This document shows, piece by piece, positions 13,718 to 20,410 of a stretch of DNA of 37,021 bases. Each line of letters begins with the position of its first letter. The stretch's first letter is position 1. The notes beneath the pieces are model-generated. The model saw only the letters and a list, made by a program, of their open reading frames with translations. It had not been told where the DNA came from and did not search any database. The DNA is from a virus: positions 1 through 37,021 of IMG/VR virus record IMGVR_UViG_3300043397_000019. One strand, written 5' to 3'. A program made the position numbers and the translations under genes.

Positions 13718-14047
13718 ATGAAAACCACCGTTTCCCGCTATGACTTCGAGCGTGCCTTTGTTGACGCCGACCGCAAAGAAAACTTCTCATATGAGGCGCT
13801 GGGCCTCTTGTTCGACTATTTTGAGGACTATGAAGAACAAACGGGCCAAGAGATTGAACTGGACGTTATCGCCATCTGCTGCGACTACACCGAGGACACT
13901 TGGCAAAGCATCGCGGCAAATTACCGGATTGATCTGGACGACTGCGAAGACGAAGACGACAAAATCGAAGTCGTGCGCGACTACCTGATCGACAACACCC
14001 AGTTAATCGGCGAAACCGCTGATGGTTTTGTCTATTTGGCATTTTGA
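13718..14047 (+). CDS. Very acidic small protein, possible DNA mimic
   Basis: The product has 109 residues. About 30 are Asp or Glu against about 8 Lys or Arg, so the net charge is near -22. The pattern 'FSYEALGLLFDYFEDYEEQTGQEIELDVIAICCDYTED' is one I have seen in small phage and prophage proteins of unknown function. An 'LDDCEDEDDKIE' stretch follows. Size, acidity and early expression recall DNA-mimic anti-restriction proteins such as Ocr or ArdA, but no clear homology to these is visible, so that role is inference. It has its own ribosome site (AAAGGAC). Confidence 0.65.
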   Translation: MKTTVSRYDFERAFVDADRKENFSYEALGLLFDYFEDYEEQTGQEIELDVIAICCDYTEDTWQSIAANYRIDLDDCEDEDDKIEVVRDYLIDNTQLIGETADGFVYLAF

Positions 14048-14058
14048 GGGGGCGCACG

Positions 14059-14271
14059 ATGACAAACGAACAAATTAAGGCAATTCGTGAACTCCGCGCC
14101 GCCGGGTGGGCCGTGATCCTCTGGACACCCGAGGAACTCAATGGAGCCGACCCCTCGAATGTTGAGGACAGCTCTATCCAATTTGCCGCAGAGTATCTGA
14201 TCCCCGAAGAACCCGAGGACGAGACGGGCGAAGACCTCGCGCAGTTCTACGGCCCATCGTGCCGCATCTAA
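14059..14271 (+). CDS. Small acidic early protein, unknown
   Basis: Seventy residues from ATG 14059 (GAGGGGG ribosome site). The N-terminus 'TNEQIKAIRELRAAGWAVILWTPEEL' forms a helix-strand unit, and the C-terminal part is acidic (EEPEDETGEDLAQFYG). This N-terminal motif recurs in many phage small proteins, but I know of no assigned role. It follows the acidic protein by 11 bases and probably shares its transcript. Confidence 0.6.
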   Translation: MTNEQIKAIRELRAAGWAVILWTPEELNGADPSNVEDSSIQFAAEYLIPEEPEDETGEDLAQFYGPSCRI

Positions 14272-14283
14272 GGAGCACTGACC

Positions 14284-14595
14284 ATGATTGACCTGTTAAA
14301 CCTCGAACCCTCCGAGGCCGAGCGTATCGCATATGCCGAGGGCTTCACGATGGCCGCTGAACTGTTCAAGCGCATAGACGCACTGACCCAGCGGGTCGAT
14401 GCGCTTGGCGAATTTGAAGACCGTTTACCCGTCCGATATTTCATCATCGACTATGACCTAGACGATGGCCCCGATTTGGCTGAATGCGACGAATTCGAGT
14501 TTTTGAAGGCCGAGGGGCGCATTACTTACCAACGCCACACGATGCGCGAAAACGGATGCGATCAGATTTGCCTGACAAAAGGGCTCGATTCATGA
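14284..14595 (+). CDS. Small acidic early protein, unknown
   Basis: The product has 103 residues. The N-terminal half is helical ('SEAERIAYAEGFTMAAELFKRIDALTQRVDAL'). The C-terminal half is acidic and beta-type ('RYFIIDYDLDDGPDLAECDEFEFL'). The ribosome site AAGGAGC lies just before ATG 14284. No family is recognised. Its stop overlaps the start of the next short gene (ATGA), showing translational coupling in this early cluster. Confidence 0.55.
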   Translation: MIDLLNLEPSEAERIAYAEGFTMAAELFKRIDALTQRVDALGEFEDRLPVRYFIIDYDLDDGPDLAECDEFEFLKAEGRITYQRHTMRENGCDQICLTKGLDS

Positions 14596-14702
14596 AAACC
14601 TGGCCATTTCCACCACCTGGGGGGCCTACCCCTTGGACACCTGCTCAGGTCAAACGATACGCCCGCGAACAACGGCAAACCCTACCGGATGCACCACTAT
14701 GA
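14592..14702 (+). CDS. 36-residue Pro-rich peptide
   Basis: MKTWPFPPPGGPTPWTPAQ is followed by a basic helical tail (VKRYAREQRQTLPDAPL). It begins and ends with ATGA overlaps to its neighbours, which is the main reason to call it. The Pro-rich head and Arg-rich tail suggest a protein-protein contact peptide; no function is known. Confidence 0.45.
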   Translation: MKTWPFPPPGGPTPWTPAQVKRYAREQRQTLPDAPL

Positions 14703-14758
14703 GCGCCCTTATCGTGTCTGCCCTTGTCGCCCTGATCCTGGCCGCTTGGGACAGTTAA
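14699..14758 (+). CDS. 19-residue hydrophobic micropeptide
   Basis: MSALIVSALVALILAAWDS is a single membrane-spanning segment with almost nothing else. The ATG overlaps the previous stop (ATGA), and its TAA overlaps the next ATG (TAATG). Such coupling supports real translation, although so short a gene cannot be proven from sequence. Confidence 0.4.
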   Translation: MSALIVSALVALILAAWDS

Positions 14759-14826
14759 TGATCTTTGCCATCTATGTGACCATTATCTGCATCATCGGGC
14801 TAGTCTGCCTGGTGTATGACCTTTAA
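14758..14826 (+). CDS. 22-residue hydrophobic micropeptide
   Basis: MIFAIYVTIICIIGLVCLVYDL is a second consecutive membrane-span peptide, coupled to the previous one by TAATG. Its stop is followed 8 bases later by a strong terminator stem (14834). Two tandem single-span peptides resemble toxin- or holin-like micropeptides, but the function is unknown. Confidence 0.4.
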   Translation: MIFAIYVTIICIIGLVCLVYDL

Positions 14827-14833
14827 CCCCAGC

Positions 14834-14864
14834 GCCCCCAGGTTAGCCCCTGGGGGCATTTTTT
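14834..14864 (+). terminator. Rho-independent terminator of first early operon
   Basis: GCCCCCAGG (14834-14842) pairs perfectly with CCTGGGGGC (14849-14857) around a 6-nt loop, followed by ATTTTTT. It ends the transcript that starts near 13497. Confidence 0.92.
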
Positions 14865-14887
14865 GACCCTTACCCTGACTGACCCCT

Positions 14888-15181
14888 ATGCCCGACAAAA
14901 AAGCCCCTCAAAACCCCGATTTTGCCCCTACCCTGGTCGCGCTACTGACTCGCCACCAGTTGACCGAAGCCCAGACCGCCGGGCTACTGGGTGTACCCGT
15001 GTTCACTTTGCGCAAGTGGACAGCCGGACAGCGTGCCCCCAGCGCGGCAGCTGTTCGCCTGCTCGATGTGCTTTGCACGATGGAAGCACTGGCCCCCAGC
15101 TTGCTGGGCGCGTTCATCCCCGCACCAGTCCCACCGAAACCCCCTAAGCGGAAAACAAAAATGGAAAAATCCCCCTTATAA
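14888..15181 (+). CDS. Helix-turn-helix DNA-binding regulator
   Basis: The product has 97 residues. Residues about 14-62 read as an XRE/YdcQ-like helix-turn-helix ('LVALLTRHQLTEAQTAGLLGVPVFTLRKWTAGQRAPSAAAVRLLDVL'), with the recognition helix near 'PVFTLRKWTAG'. A Pro/Lys-rich tail follows. It lies after the terminator at 14834-14864 and must be read through or have its own weak promoter. It is one of two DNA-binding regulators in the genome and so a candidate binder of the ACCCANTGGGT palindromes. It has no CI-type protease domain, so it is not a classical lambda-like repressor. Confidence 0.75.
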   Translation: MPDKKAPQNPDFAPTLVALLTRHQLTEAQTAGLLGVPVFTLRKWTAGQRAPSAAAVRLLDVLCTMEALAPSLLGAFIPAPVPPKPPKRKTKMEKSPL

Positions 15182-15208
15182 GGCGTTTGGAACTTTTTTG
15201 AAAATGGA

Positions 15209-15397
15209 ATGAAAATCATGAACCACACAGAATCTGACTACATCAACGAGGGCGCACGCTACGAGCGTGCCACCAATAGCGAGGTGGCACGCGCTGTCGC
15301 CTACAAGCTGCGGGCCATGCTCTCCAGCGAGAGGCCCGAGGACCAGACATATGCCCGGCAGCTCATCGAGCAGGGTCGTAAGGAGGTGCGGGGATGA
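15209..15397 (+). CDS. Small helical protein, unknown
   Basis: Sixty-two residues. 'MNHTESDYINEGARYERATNSEVARAVAYKLRAMLSSERPEDQTYARQLIEQGRKEVRG' is predicted helical and mildly basic at the C-terminus. Either ATG 15209 or ATG 15218 could be the start; the latter gives 59 residues. Its stop overlaps the next start (ATGA). Function is unknown. Confidence 0.5.
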   Translation: MKIMNHTESDYINEGARYERATNSEVARAVAYKLRAMLSSERPEDQTYARQLIEQGRKEVRG

Positions 15398-15708
15398 GAG
15401 ACACTATAGACATGGCCCGTGAGGCTGGCTTGTTGGAAACATCAAGCGGATATGACGTTTGGTATGTGGACAACCTCAAAGATTTTGAAGCCCTTGTTCG
15501 TGCTGATGAAGCGGCGAAATACACATGGGACGTTCACTCATGTGGCCCGACCTGTACAAAGGCTGCGTGTGTGGCAACTCGTAAGGCTGTTGAGGCCGAG
15601 CGTGAGGCGTGTGCAAAGGTGTGTGAGGCAAAAATTGATGGAACACCTGATTACAACCAAGGCGCATGGGATTGTGCTGAATCCATCCGAGCGAGGGGAA
15701 ACACATGA
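15394..15708 (+). CDS. Small Cys-containing phage protein, unknown
   Basis: The product has 104 residues. The N-terminal half 'MAREAGLLETSSGYDVWYVDNLKDFEALVRADE' is followed by a Cys-rich helical part: 'CGPTCTKAACVATRKAVEAEREACAKVCEAKIDGTPDYNQGAWDCAESIRARG'. The 'EREACAKVCE...CAxxIRARG' pattern is very common in small proteins of proteobacterial phages, but it has no established role that I know. It is coupled to both neighbours by overlaps, so it belongs to the same short operon as the zinc-ribbon-like gene. Confidence 0.65.
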   Translation: MRDTIDMAREAGLLETSSGYDVWYVDNLKDFEALVRADEAAKYTWDVHSCGPTCTKAACVATRKAVEAEREACAKVCEAKIDGTPDYNQGAWDCAESIRARGNT

Positions 15709-15845
15709 ATTGCAAACACCGCTGGGAACCGAGCAACTTCGGCATCAAATACCGTAACCCTGGCAGCTACTTGTACTGCTGTGCCCGCTGCGGCCAGGTT
15801 ATATTTACCGAACTGGTAAAGAAAAAGGGGCCAGAGGCCCCCTAA
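15705..15845 (+). CDS. 46-residue zinc-ribbon-like protein
   Basis: MNCKHRWEPSNFG begins the protein and 'YLYCCARCGQVIF' carries a Cys-x2-Cys knuckle. Together with Cys3 and His5 this could bind one zinc ion. The start overlaps the upstream gene (ATGA). The last codons (KKKGPEAP) are encoded by the terminator stem of the opposing primase transcript, and the TAA stop ends exactly where the primase stop begins. Small zinc ribbons may bind nucleic acid or RNA polymerase; the function here is unknown. Confidence 0.55.
   Translation: MNCKHRWEPSNFGIKYRNPGSYLYCCARCGQVIFTELVKKKGPEAP
15822..15841 (-). terminator. Terminator of primase transcript, inside an opposing gene
   Basis: On the minus strand, GGGGCC-TCT-GGCCCC is followed by TTTTTC, which is a canonical intrinsic terminator 5 bases past the primase stop. 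It is entirely contained in the 3' end of the plus-strand zinc-ribbon-like gene. Confidence 0.9.
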
Positions 15846-18323
15846 TCAATCCAGCAACTCGGCCCCGTATACACGGGGCTTTTCTTTTCTCGACAGCCGG
15901 TAGATGTCATCGAGCTGGCGCTGTTTGGCATCGATCACGGCCTTGCGGTGATCCTTGAACTGCACGGCCAGCGCGGGGTTGATGGCCCACTGGGCGTGGT
16001 GCTGGTTCTCTTTCGAGCCATCGTCCATGCGCATGACCCATCTGCCCTGCTCCAGCGGGTACATGGCCCCGTAGATCATCTGGTCTTGCTGCCACACGTT
16101 GGTCTTCTCGATCTGACGGCGTGCTGATCGTTTGATCTCGGCCATCGTGATTGTCGGCTCATCGGCGTGCTGGATGATGTAGTCCCGCAACCATGTGTCG
16201 AAGTTGGACGCACCGGACAGCTCGCTCAAGGCATACCGATATGCAGGCACCACGTAGGTCTGGACCATGTGGATCACCCGCTTGGCCAGGTCTGCGGACA
16301 CCGTGGGGCTGAAGGGCGCTTCGATCAAGTGGAACATGAGCATGATGCGCCCGGCCAACCCCTCGATCTTGCCAAAGGCAGTCATGAACGTGTCGTCAGA
16401 CTGGAGCAGGCGCTCATCGTGGCGCTTGGCGTCGTACCAGTCTTGGAACTCCTGATACACGGCTTTGGCCTCTGGGGACAGCTGGTAGGTCATGGGAGGC
16501 AGGGCAAACACGATGCGCAGGGTCTGCTCCCATTGCTGCTTGTTCAGCAGGTAATCGGGGATCTCGACGGGCTTGCGGGTCAAATCACCGTTCAAGATGC
16601 ACGGCACGAAGCGCTGCACCAGACCATCGGCGCTCAGGTTGTGCAGGCTCTCACGGAACACGCGAGGCTGGATGTTCCCGTAGATCGACACAGCCAGGTT
16701 TTCGGCAAAGATCGAGCCACTGCCCACCCGGTCCATCTCGTAGCTACTCGACTCGTAGGCCTTGACCCATGCAGAGCGATCCTCACCGCTGGCCTTGTCG
16801 GTCAACTTGCGCACCCAGCTGTTCATCTCATCGAGGGCGCACAGCAGACCCCGTGGGCGATCAGCTGCCAAGCGCACCAGCTTCTGACTGGTCACGTCAT
16901 CCACGGTGATGCGCAGGGGCACGGGCTGGGGTGGCAAGTCATGCACCGGTGGAGCTTGGCTGGTATCGAGCAGTGCGTCAGGGCTGGCCGAGAACTCAAG
17001 GAATGCCTTTTTGCTGGAGGCAAACATGGCCTCCTGACCCTCCCAGTCCAGCAGATCCTTCTTGAACCGTGGACGGTCCTCCAACTCGAGCAGCTTTAGG
17101 GGTGCCAGCATAGGCCCAGAGCCTGGGGTTTTCTTGTCCGCTGGGGCACCGATGGTCATGAGCCACAGCACCGGTGGCACCTTGAAGTCCTTGATCAGCT
17201 CCAGCCGGGTGCGTGCATCGGCGACACCACAGACAGCAGCCAGTCCTGCGAACAGGGGCACCAGAGGGTCACAACCCACGGTCTGGCCGATCTCCTCGGC
17301 ACGGCGGGCGATGACAGCAGGCCACAGGGATACGTCCATCATCGGTGGCCGTGGCCTGAGGTCAACGATGACTGATTTTGGGTCGGCTGGGGCCTCCACA
17401 GCTGCAAACATCGAGGAGATGTCTGGCAGGGGCTTGACCCATCCGTGCTGCTTGGCGATGTGGAACAAGCTGCCCAGCTTGACCGCTGTGGCCTTGTCGT
17501 TCCTGAAGCTGACCCACTGGTTGACAATTTCCTTTTCGCCGGGGTATTTGTCAGCCGACTGCTGGCTCCAGTCGTGCCAGAGCGTCAGGGCCTGATCCAG
17601 CTGATCCGTCTGATCGCCTGCCCACTTGAGCGCCATGCCCACGGTGACCCACTCCTCACGGGAGCAGTTGGCAGGGATGGACTCGAGAGCTGATCGGATG
17701 TCGGACCATGACGCATCGATGGTGTCATTTGTATCAATGTTACGGACCTTATCGGATTCCAATAACTTTTGCCACAGATCGAGCAGAGGCTGGGGGATCG
17801 TGGGCAGACGGGTCCAGTGGCCCTTGCCAGCCCAGCGGTAAGGCTGGAGCGTGTCAGGGTGAATCGATGGGGGCATGACGTCTTGCACCGTCAGGCCGTT
17901 GGCCGTGGCGCAGCGCAGCTCGTAGGCTGTGACGCTGTTGATCAGGATCTTTTTGGACGGCAGCGCCAAGCCGAAGGGCATCTGGTACAGCAGCTTGCCG
18001 TGACCAGCCCTGCCCGAGTCCACGATGACAGCATCGTTGGCATCATACAGCGCTTGCAGATCGATGCCGTGTTGCTGGAGCGCCACAGCTGTGGACTCCC
18101 ACTCGTCAATGTCCAAGGCCATTGTGCCGCTGTATGCATGGGCCAAGCCGATGCCAAAGCCTGCGGGCAGATCGAGCTGCGACTTCAGGGCGTTGGTCTT
18201 GAGGTTCCAGCCTGGTGTGCGTGGCCCCTTGGTGCCAGCGGGGATGGGCACAAGTGACCAGCCGTGACGGATGTAGGCATCGATGGATGCGGGGTGTGCT
18301 TGTACGGATGGTATTGCTGTCAT
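15846..18323 (-). CDS. Primase-polymerase / DUF3987 helicase-like replication protein
   Basis: The 825-residue protein appears to combine three parts. (1) An archaeo-eukaryotic type primase-polymerase domain (about 10-190) has 'GWSLVPIPAGTKGP', the metal-binding 'ALDIDEWE' (Asp71/Asp73) and 'SGRAGHGKLLY' (His108), then 'YRWAGKG'. (2) A PriCT-2-like linker (about 205-300) has 'SREEWVTVGMALKW...ALTLWHDWSQQSADKY'. (3) A DUF3987 domain (about 330-780) has a degenerate P-loop ('APADKKTPGSGP', near 395) and a Walker B-like 'LLCALDEMNSW' (near 495). The canonical GKS is absent, as is common in DUF3987. It should prime replication. It is transcribed against its neighbours and follows a 14-codon leader peptide. 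Confidence 0.85.
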   Translation of the reverse strand: MTAIPSVQAHPASIDAYIRHGWSLVPIPAGTKGPRTPGWNLKTNALKSQLDLPAGFGIGLAHAYSGTMALDIDEWESTAVALQQHGIDLQALYDANDAVIVDSGRAGHGKLLYQMPFGLALPSKKILINSVTAYELRCATANGLTVQDVMPPSIHPDTLQPYRWAGKGHWTRLPTIPQPLLDLWQKLLESDKVRNIDTNDTIDASWSDIRSALESIPANCSREEWVTVGMALKWAGDQTDQLDQALTLWHDWSQQSADKYPGEKEIVNQWVSFRNDKATAVKLGSLFHIAKQHGWVKPLPDISSMFAAVEAPADPKSVIVDLRPRPPMMDVSLWPAVIARRAEEIGQTVGCDPLVPLFAGLAAVCGVADARTRLELIKDFKVPPVLWLMTIGAPADKKTPGSGPMLAPLKLLELEDRPRFKKDLLDWEGQEAMFASSKKAFLEFSASPDALLDTSQAPPVHDLPPQPVPLRITVDDVTSQKLVRLAADRPRGLLCALDEMNSWVRKLTDKASGEDRSAWVKAYESSSYEMDRVGSGSIFAENLAVSIYGNIQPRVFRESLHNLSADGLVQRFVPCILNGDLTRKPVEIPDYLLNKQQWEQTLRIVFALPPMTYQLSPEAKAVYQEFQDWYDAKRHDERLLQSDDTFMTAFGKIEGLAGRIMLMFHLIEAPFSPTVSADLAKRVIHMVQTYVVPAYRYALSELSGASNFDTWLRDYIIQHADEPTITMAEIKRSARRQIEKTNVWQQDQMIYGAMYPLEQGRWVMRMDDGSKENQHHAQWAINPALAVQFKDHRKAVIDAKQRQLDDIYRLSRKEKPRVYGAELLD

Positions 18324-18364
18324 ACAATGTTCTCGCTGGTGATCGCAGTTGCCAGTTTCTTCAT
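18320..18364 (-). CDS. 14-residue leader peptide coupled to primase gene
   Basis: MKKLATAITSENIV has an excellent ribosome site (AAAGGAAG, 7 nt before ATG), while the primase ATG itself has none. The leader's TGA overlaps the primase ATG as ATGA. Translation of the primase therefore probably depends on termination-reinitiation from this leader. The hairpin at 18378-18407 ends just before the leader's ribosome site. Confidence 0.6.
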   Translation of the reverse strand: MKKLATAITSENIV

Positions 18365-18377
18365 GGTGTCTTCCTTT

Positions 18378-18407
18378 AAAAGCCCCGGTCTAACCACTGG
18401 GGCTTTT
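18378..18407. terminator. Bidirectional terminator/attenuator stem upstream of primase leader
   Basis: AAAAGCCCC (18378-18386) and GGGGCTTTT (18399-18407) are perfect 9-bp arms. The plus strand continues as CTTTTT, a good terminator for antisense read-through into the right operon. On the minus strand the stem ends in TTTT and runs straight into the leader peptide's ribosome site, so it may attenuate primase expression. Confidence 0.75.
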
Positions 18408-18433
18408 CTTTTTCCAAAAATATTTTTGAATCT

Positions 18434-18474
18434 GTTGCACAATCGTATCACAGCTGTGCTACACTTTGTGCAAC
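18434..18474. promoter_or_regulatory. Divergent promoter with concentric dyad operator
   Basis: GTTGCACAA (18434-18442) and TTGTGCAAC (18466-18474) are perfect 9-bp inverted arms. The central palindrome CACAGCTGTG (18449-18458) is centred within half a base of them. On the plus strand, TTGCAC (18435-18440), a 19-bp spacer and extended -10 TGC-TACACT (18457-18465) drive the replication operon. On the minus strand, TTGCAC (18468-18473) could drive the primase, with TGATAC or TACGAT as weak -10. One regulator dimer or tetramer could control both directions; the adjacent RHH protein is the obvious candidate. Confidence 0.75.
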
Positions 18475-18490
18475 CGATCAGGAAATATTT

Positions 18491-18688
18491 ATGGCAACCG
18501 TCAAATCCAAATCCAAGTTTCTGACTGTACGGGTGTCCCCCGACAGTCACAAGAAATTTCACACCAAAGTGCGAAAGTACGGGCAACCGTCTGATGTGCT
18601 TCGTGAAATCATCGAGGCGTTCATTGAAGACCGCCTCGTAATTCAACCTCCCGTAACTCGTAAAGAAAGCCTCTACCATGTCTCTTGA
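18491..18688 (+). CDS. Ribbon-helix-helix (Arc/CopG-type) regulator
   Basis: Sixty-five residues. 'SKFLTVRVSPDSHKKFHTKVRKYGQPSDVLREIIEAFIEDRL' (about 8-50) fits a beta strand followed by two helices, with the strand 'FLTVRVS' expected to enter the major groove. The N-terminus is basic. It is the first gene after the divergent promoter and dyad (18434-18474), the classical place for an autoregulating RHH repressor. Its 3' end overlaps the next gene by 11 bases. The C-terminal 15 residues are outside the fold. Confidence 0.75.
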   Translation: MATVKSKSKFLTVRVSPDSHKKFHTKVRKYGQPSDVLREIIEAFIEDRLVIQPPVTRKESLYHVS

Positions 18689-19091
18689 ATCCAAAATCGA
18701 AGCCCTGACCGCTGCCGTGGTTGCCCTGACTGCCAAGCTGGAAACTGTGAATGTAGCAGCCCCGGCTCCTGTTGCGCCAACCCCCGCACCCGTGGTACAA
18801 GCTGCTCCCGCTCCTGTGGCTGCGCCAGCTCCTGTGGCCGCTGCTCCCGCGATGCCAGCCCCTCCTGCCTTTGTGGCCCCCGCACCCGTTGCAGCACCTG
18901 CACCCGCTGGCGCACCGTTCACTGACGGCAAAGGTCTGATTGACTACGTGATGGCCTCGTACAAGGCACTCGGCGCAGCTAAGGGCGCAGAGATCCAAGG
19001 CGTCCTGGTGGGTCTGGGTTACCAGAACATCAACGATGTCAAGCCTGAGCACTACGGCGCACTGTTCGCTGGTGTGGAAGCACTCAAGTGA
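18678..19091 (+). CDS. Ala/Pro-linker protein of the replication operon
   Basis: The product has 137 residues in three parts. An N-terminal coiled coil ('LESKIEALTAAVVALTAKLETV') covers about 2-26. A long Ala-Pro-Val repeat linker covers about 28-80. A small C-terminal helical domain is seen in 'GLIDYVMASYKALGAAKGAEIQGVLVGLGYQNINDVKPEHYGALFAGVEAL'. Similar proteins accompany DUF2800/DUF2815 genes in other phages, from memory. The build (oligomeriser, tether, binding domain) suggests a scaffold linking replication or recombination proteins; this is inference. The GTG of the next gene overlaps its stop. Confidence 0.6.
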   Translation: MSLESKIEALTAAVVALTAKLETVNVAAPAPVAPTPAPVVQAAPAPVAAPAPVAAAPAMPAPPAFVAPAPVAAPAPAGAPFTDGKGLIDYVMASYKALGAAKGAEIQGVLVGLGYQNINDVKPEHYGALFAGVEALK

Positions 19092-20395
19092 GCGCACACG
19101 CCCAACTGTCTCCATCGAAGCGCAGCCGTTGGGCCTTGTGCCCCGGCAGCATTCGAGAGGAAGCCAAGTACCCTGACACCGGTAGCGGCCCCGCTGCTAT
19201 CGATGGCACCCACAGCCACACGCTGCTGGAGCACTGCATCAAAACAGGTGGCTCTGCTACGGCGTATATTGGCATGAAAATGCGCGATCACGAAGGTGAT
19301 TTCATCGTGGACAAGGCCCGTGCCGAGCGGGTGCAGATCGCTCTTGACTACATTGCCAAGCGCGTGGACGAGGAGTCCACACCGTTCATCATCCCCGTGG
19401 TGATCAGCGAAACCCGTGTTGACCCTGAACACCTGCTCGGTCGTGACGATCTGTCGGGCACAGTGGACATCCAGATCCACGGTTACGACATGCTCGAGCT
19501 GATCGACTACAAGGATGGCATGGGTGTCGTTAGCGCTGAAGGTAATTTGCAGCTTGACCAGTACGCCTACGGTGTCCTGGCTGGCTTCAAGTTGCCCGTT
19601 AACGGCACCTACCCCTTCAAGACGGTGCGCATGACCATCATCCAGCCTAAGCTGGCGCTGCGTGGGATGCCTGCCATCACATCGCACGATGTTCTTGTGC
19701 GTGACTTGCTGGCAAACATGGGTACAATCATCGCTCAAGCTGCTGCAACTGATCGACCAGATGCACCGCTTGTACCGGGTGAAAGTCAATGTAAATTCTG
19801 CCGCGCCAAAGGCTCATGTGCCGCGCTGGCTGGTAACGTAATGAAGGAAGTCGGAATCATGTTCCAACCTGTTGTAACTCAAACACTCGATGTCGCGCAG
19901 CAAAGCGCTGACAAAGATCCATCCACGATGGACGACGCCCAGATCGCTCAGATCATGGAAGCTGCTCCCCTGATGCGCCAACTCCTTGAAGGTGTCGAAG
20001 CCGAAGCGCTGCGCCGCATGCAGGCTGGCCAAACCATCCCCGGCCTCAAGCTGGTTAATGGTCGTGGCTCCCGTGCTTGGGCGCTACCCGAGGCTGAAAT
20101 GGCCGAGAAGCTGATCAAGATGGGCATCCCCAAAGGCTCGGTCTACGAAACCAAACTCGTCACTCCCGCCAAGGCTGAAAAGCTGACATGGGAAAAACGC
20201 GATGGTACGAAGGTCCAACTGACTGACCGCCAACTTAAGCGCATGGAGCAAGAGTACGTGGTCAAGATGGCGGGCAAGATCACCGTGGCTCATGAATCTG
20301 ACAGCCGCCCCGCTGTCGTAACGAATGCTGCGCCGCTGTTCAGCGCAGTACAGGCAGCACCCGCTGTCGAATCCCTGCCCTCGTGGCTTTCTTAA
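19088..20395 (+). CDS. DUF2800 family PD-(D/E)XK nuclease with Fe-S-type cysteines
   Basis: The 435-residue protein starts at GTG 19088 (GTGA overlap). The N-terminus 'AHAQLSPSKRSRWALCPGSIREE' supplies Cys18. 'DGTHSHTLLEHC' (about 39-50), 'LSGTVDIQIHGYDMLELIDYKDGMG' (Asp127, Asp140, Lys142) and 'NLQLDQYAYGVL' (about 153-163) match the RecB/Cas4-like nuclease core. 'CKFCRAKGSCAA' near residue 235 gives three more cysteines. One N-terminal plus three C-terminal cysteines is the Cas4/AddB iron-sulphur arrangement. In phages DUF2800 normally pairs with DUF2815, as here. A role in recombination or end processing is likely. Confidence 0.85.
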   Translation: MSAHAQLSPSKRSRWALCPGSIREEAKYPDTGSGPAAIDGTHSHTLLEHCIKTGGSATAYIGMKMRDHEGDFIVDKARAERVQIALDYIAKRVDEESTPFIIPVVISETRVDPEHLLGRDDLSGTVDIQIHGYDMLELIDYKDGMGVVSAEGNLQLDQYAYGVLAGFKLPVNGTYPFKTVRMTIIQPKLALRGMPAITSHDVLVRDLLANMGTIIAQAAATDRPDAPLVPGESQCKFCRAKGSCAALAGNVMKEVGIMFQPVVTQTLDVAQQSADKDPSTMDDAQIAQIMEAAPLMRQLLEGVEAEALRRMQAGQTIPGLKLVNGRGSRAWALPEAEMAEKLIKMGIPKGSVYETKLVTPAKAEKLTWEKRDGTKVQLTDRQLKRMEQEYVVKMAGKITVAHESDSRPAVVTNAAPLFSAVQAAPAVESLPSWLS

Positions 20396-20410
20396 ACTGG
20401 AGTAACTGTA

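Noticed and set aside
14888-15181. Prophage repressor and evidence of lysogeny
   Set aside because: The HTH protein lacks a CI-type C-terminal domain, and no integrase, excisionase or att site is seen.
18320-18931. 203-codon minus-strand frame covering the divergent promoter
   Set aside because: It is low-complexity Gly/Ala/Thr, the antisense of the Ala/Pro linker. Only its last 14 codons, with a strong ribosome site, were kept as the leader peptide.
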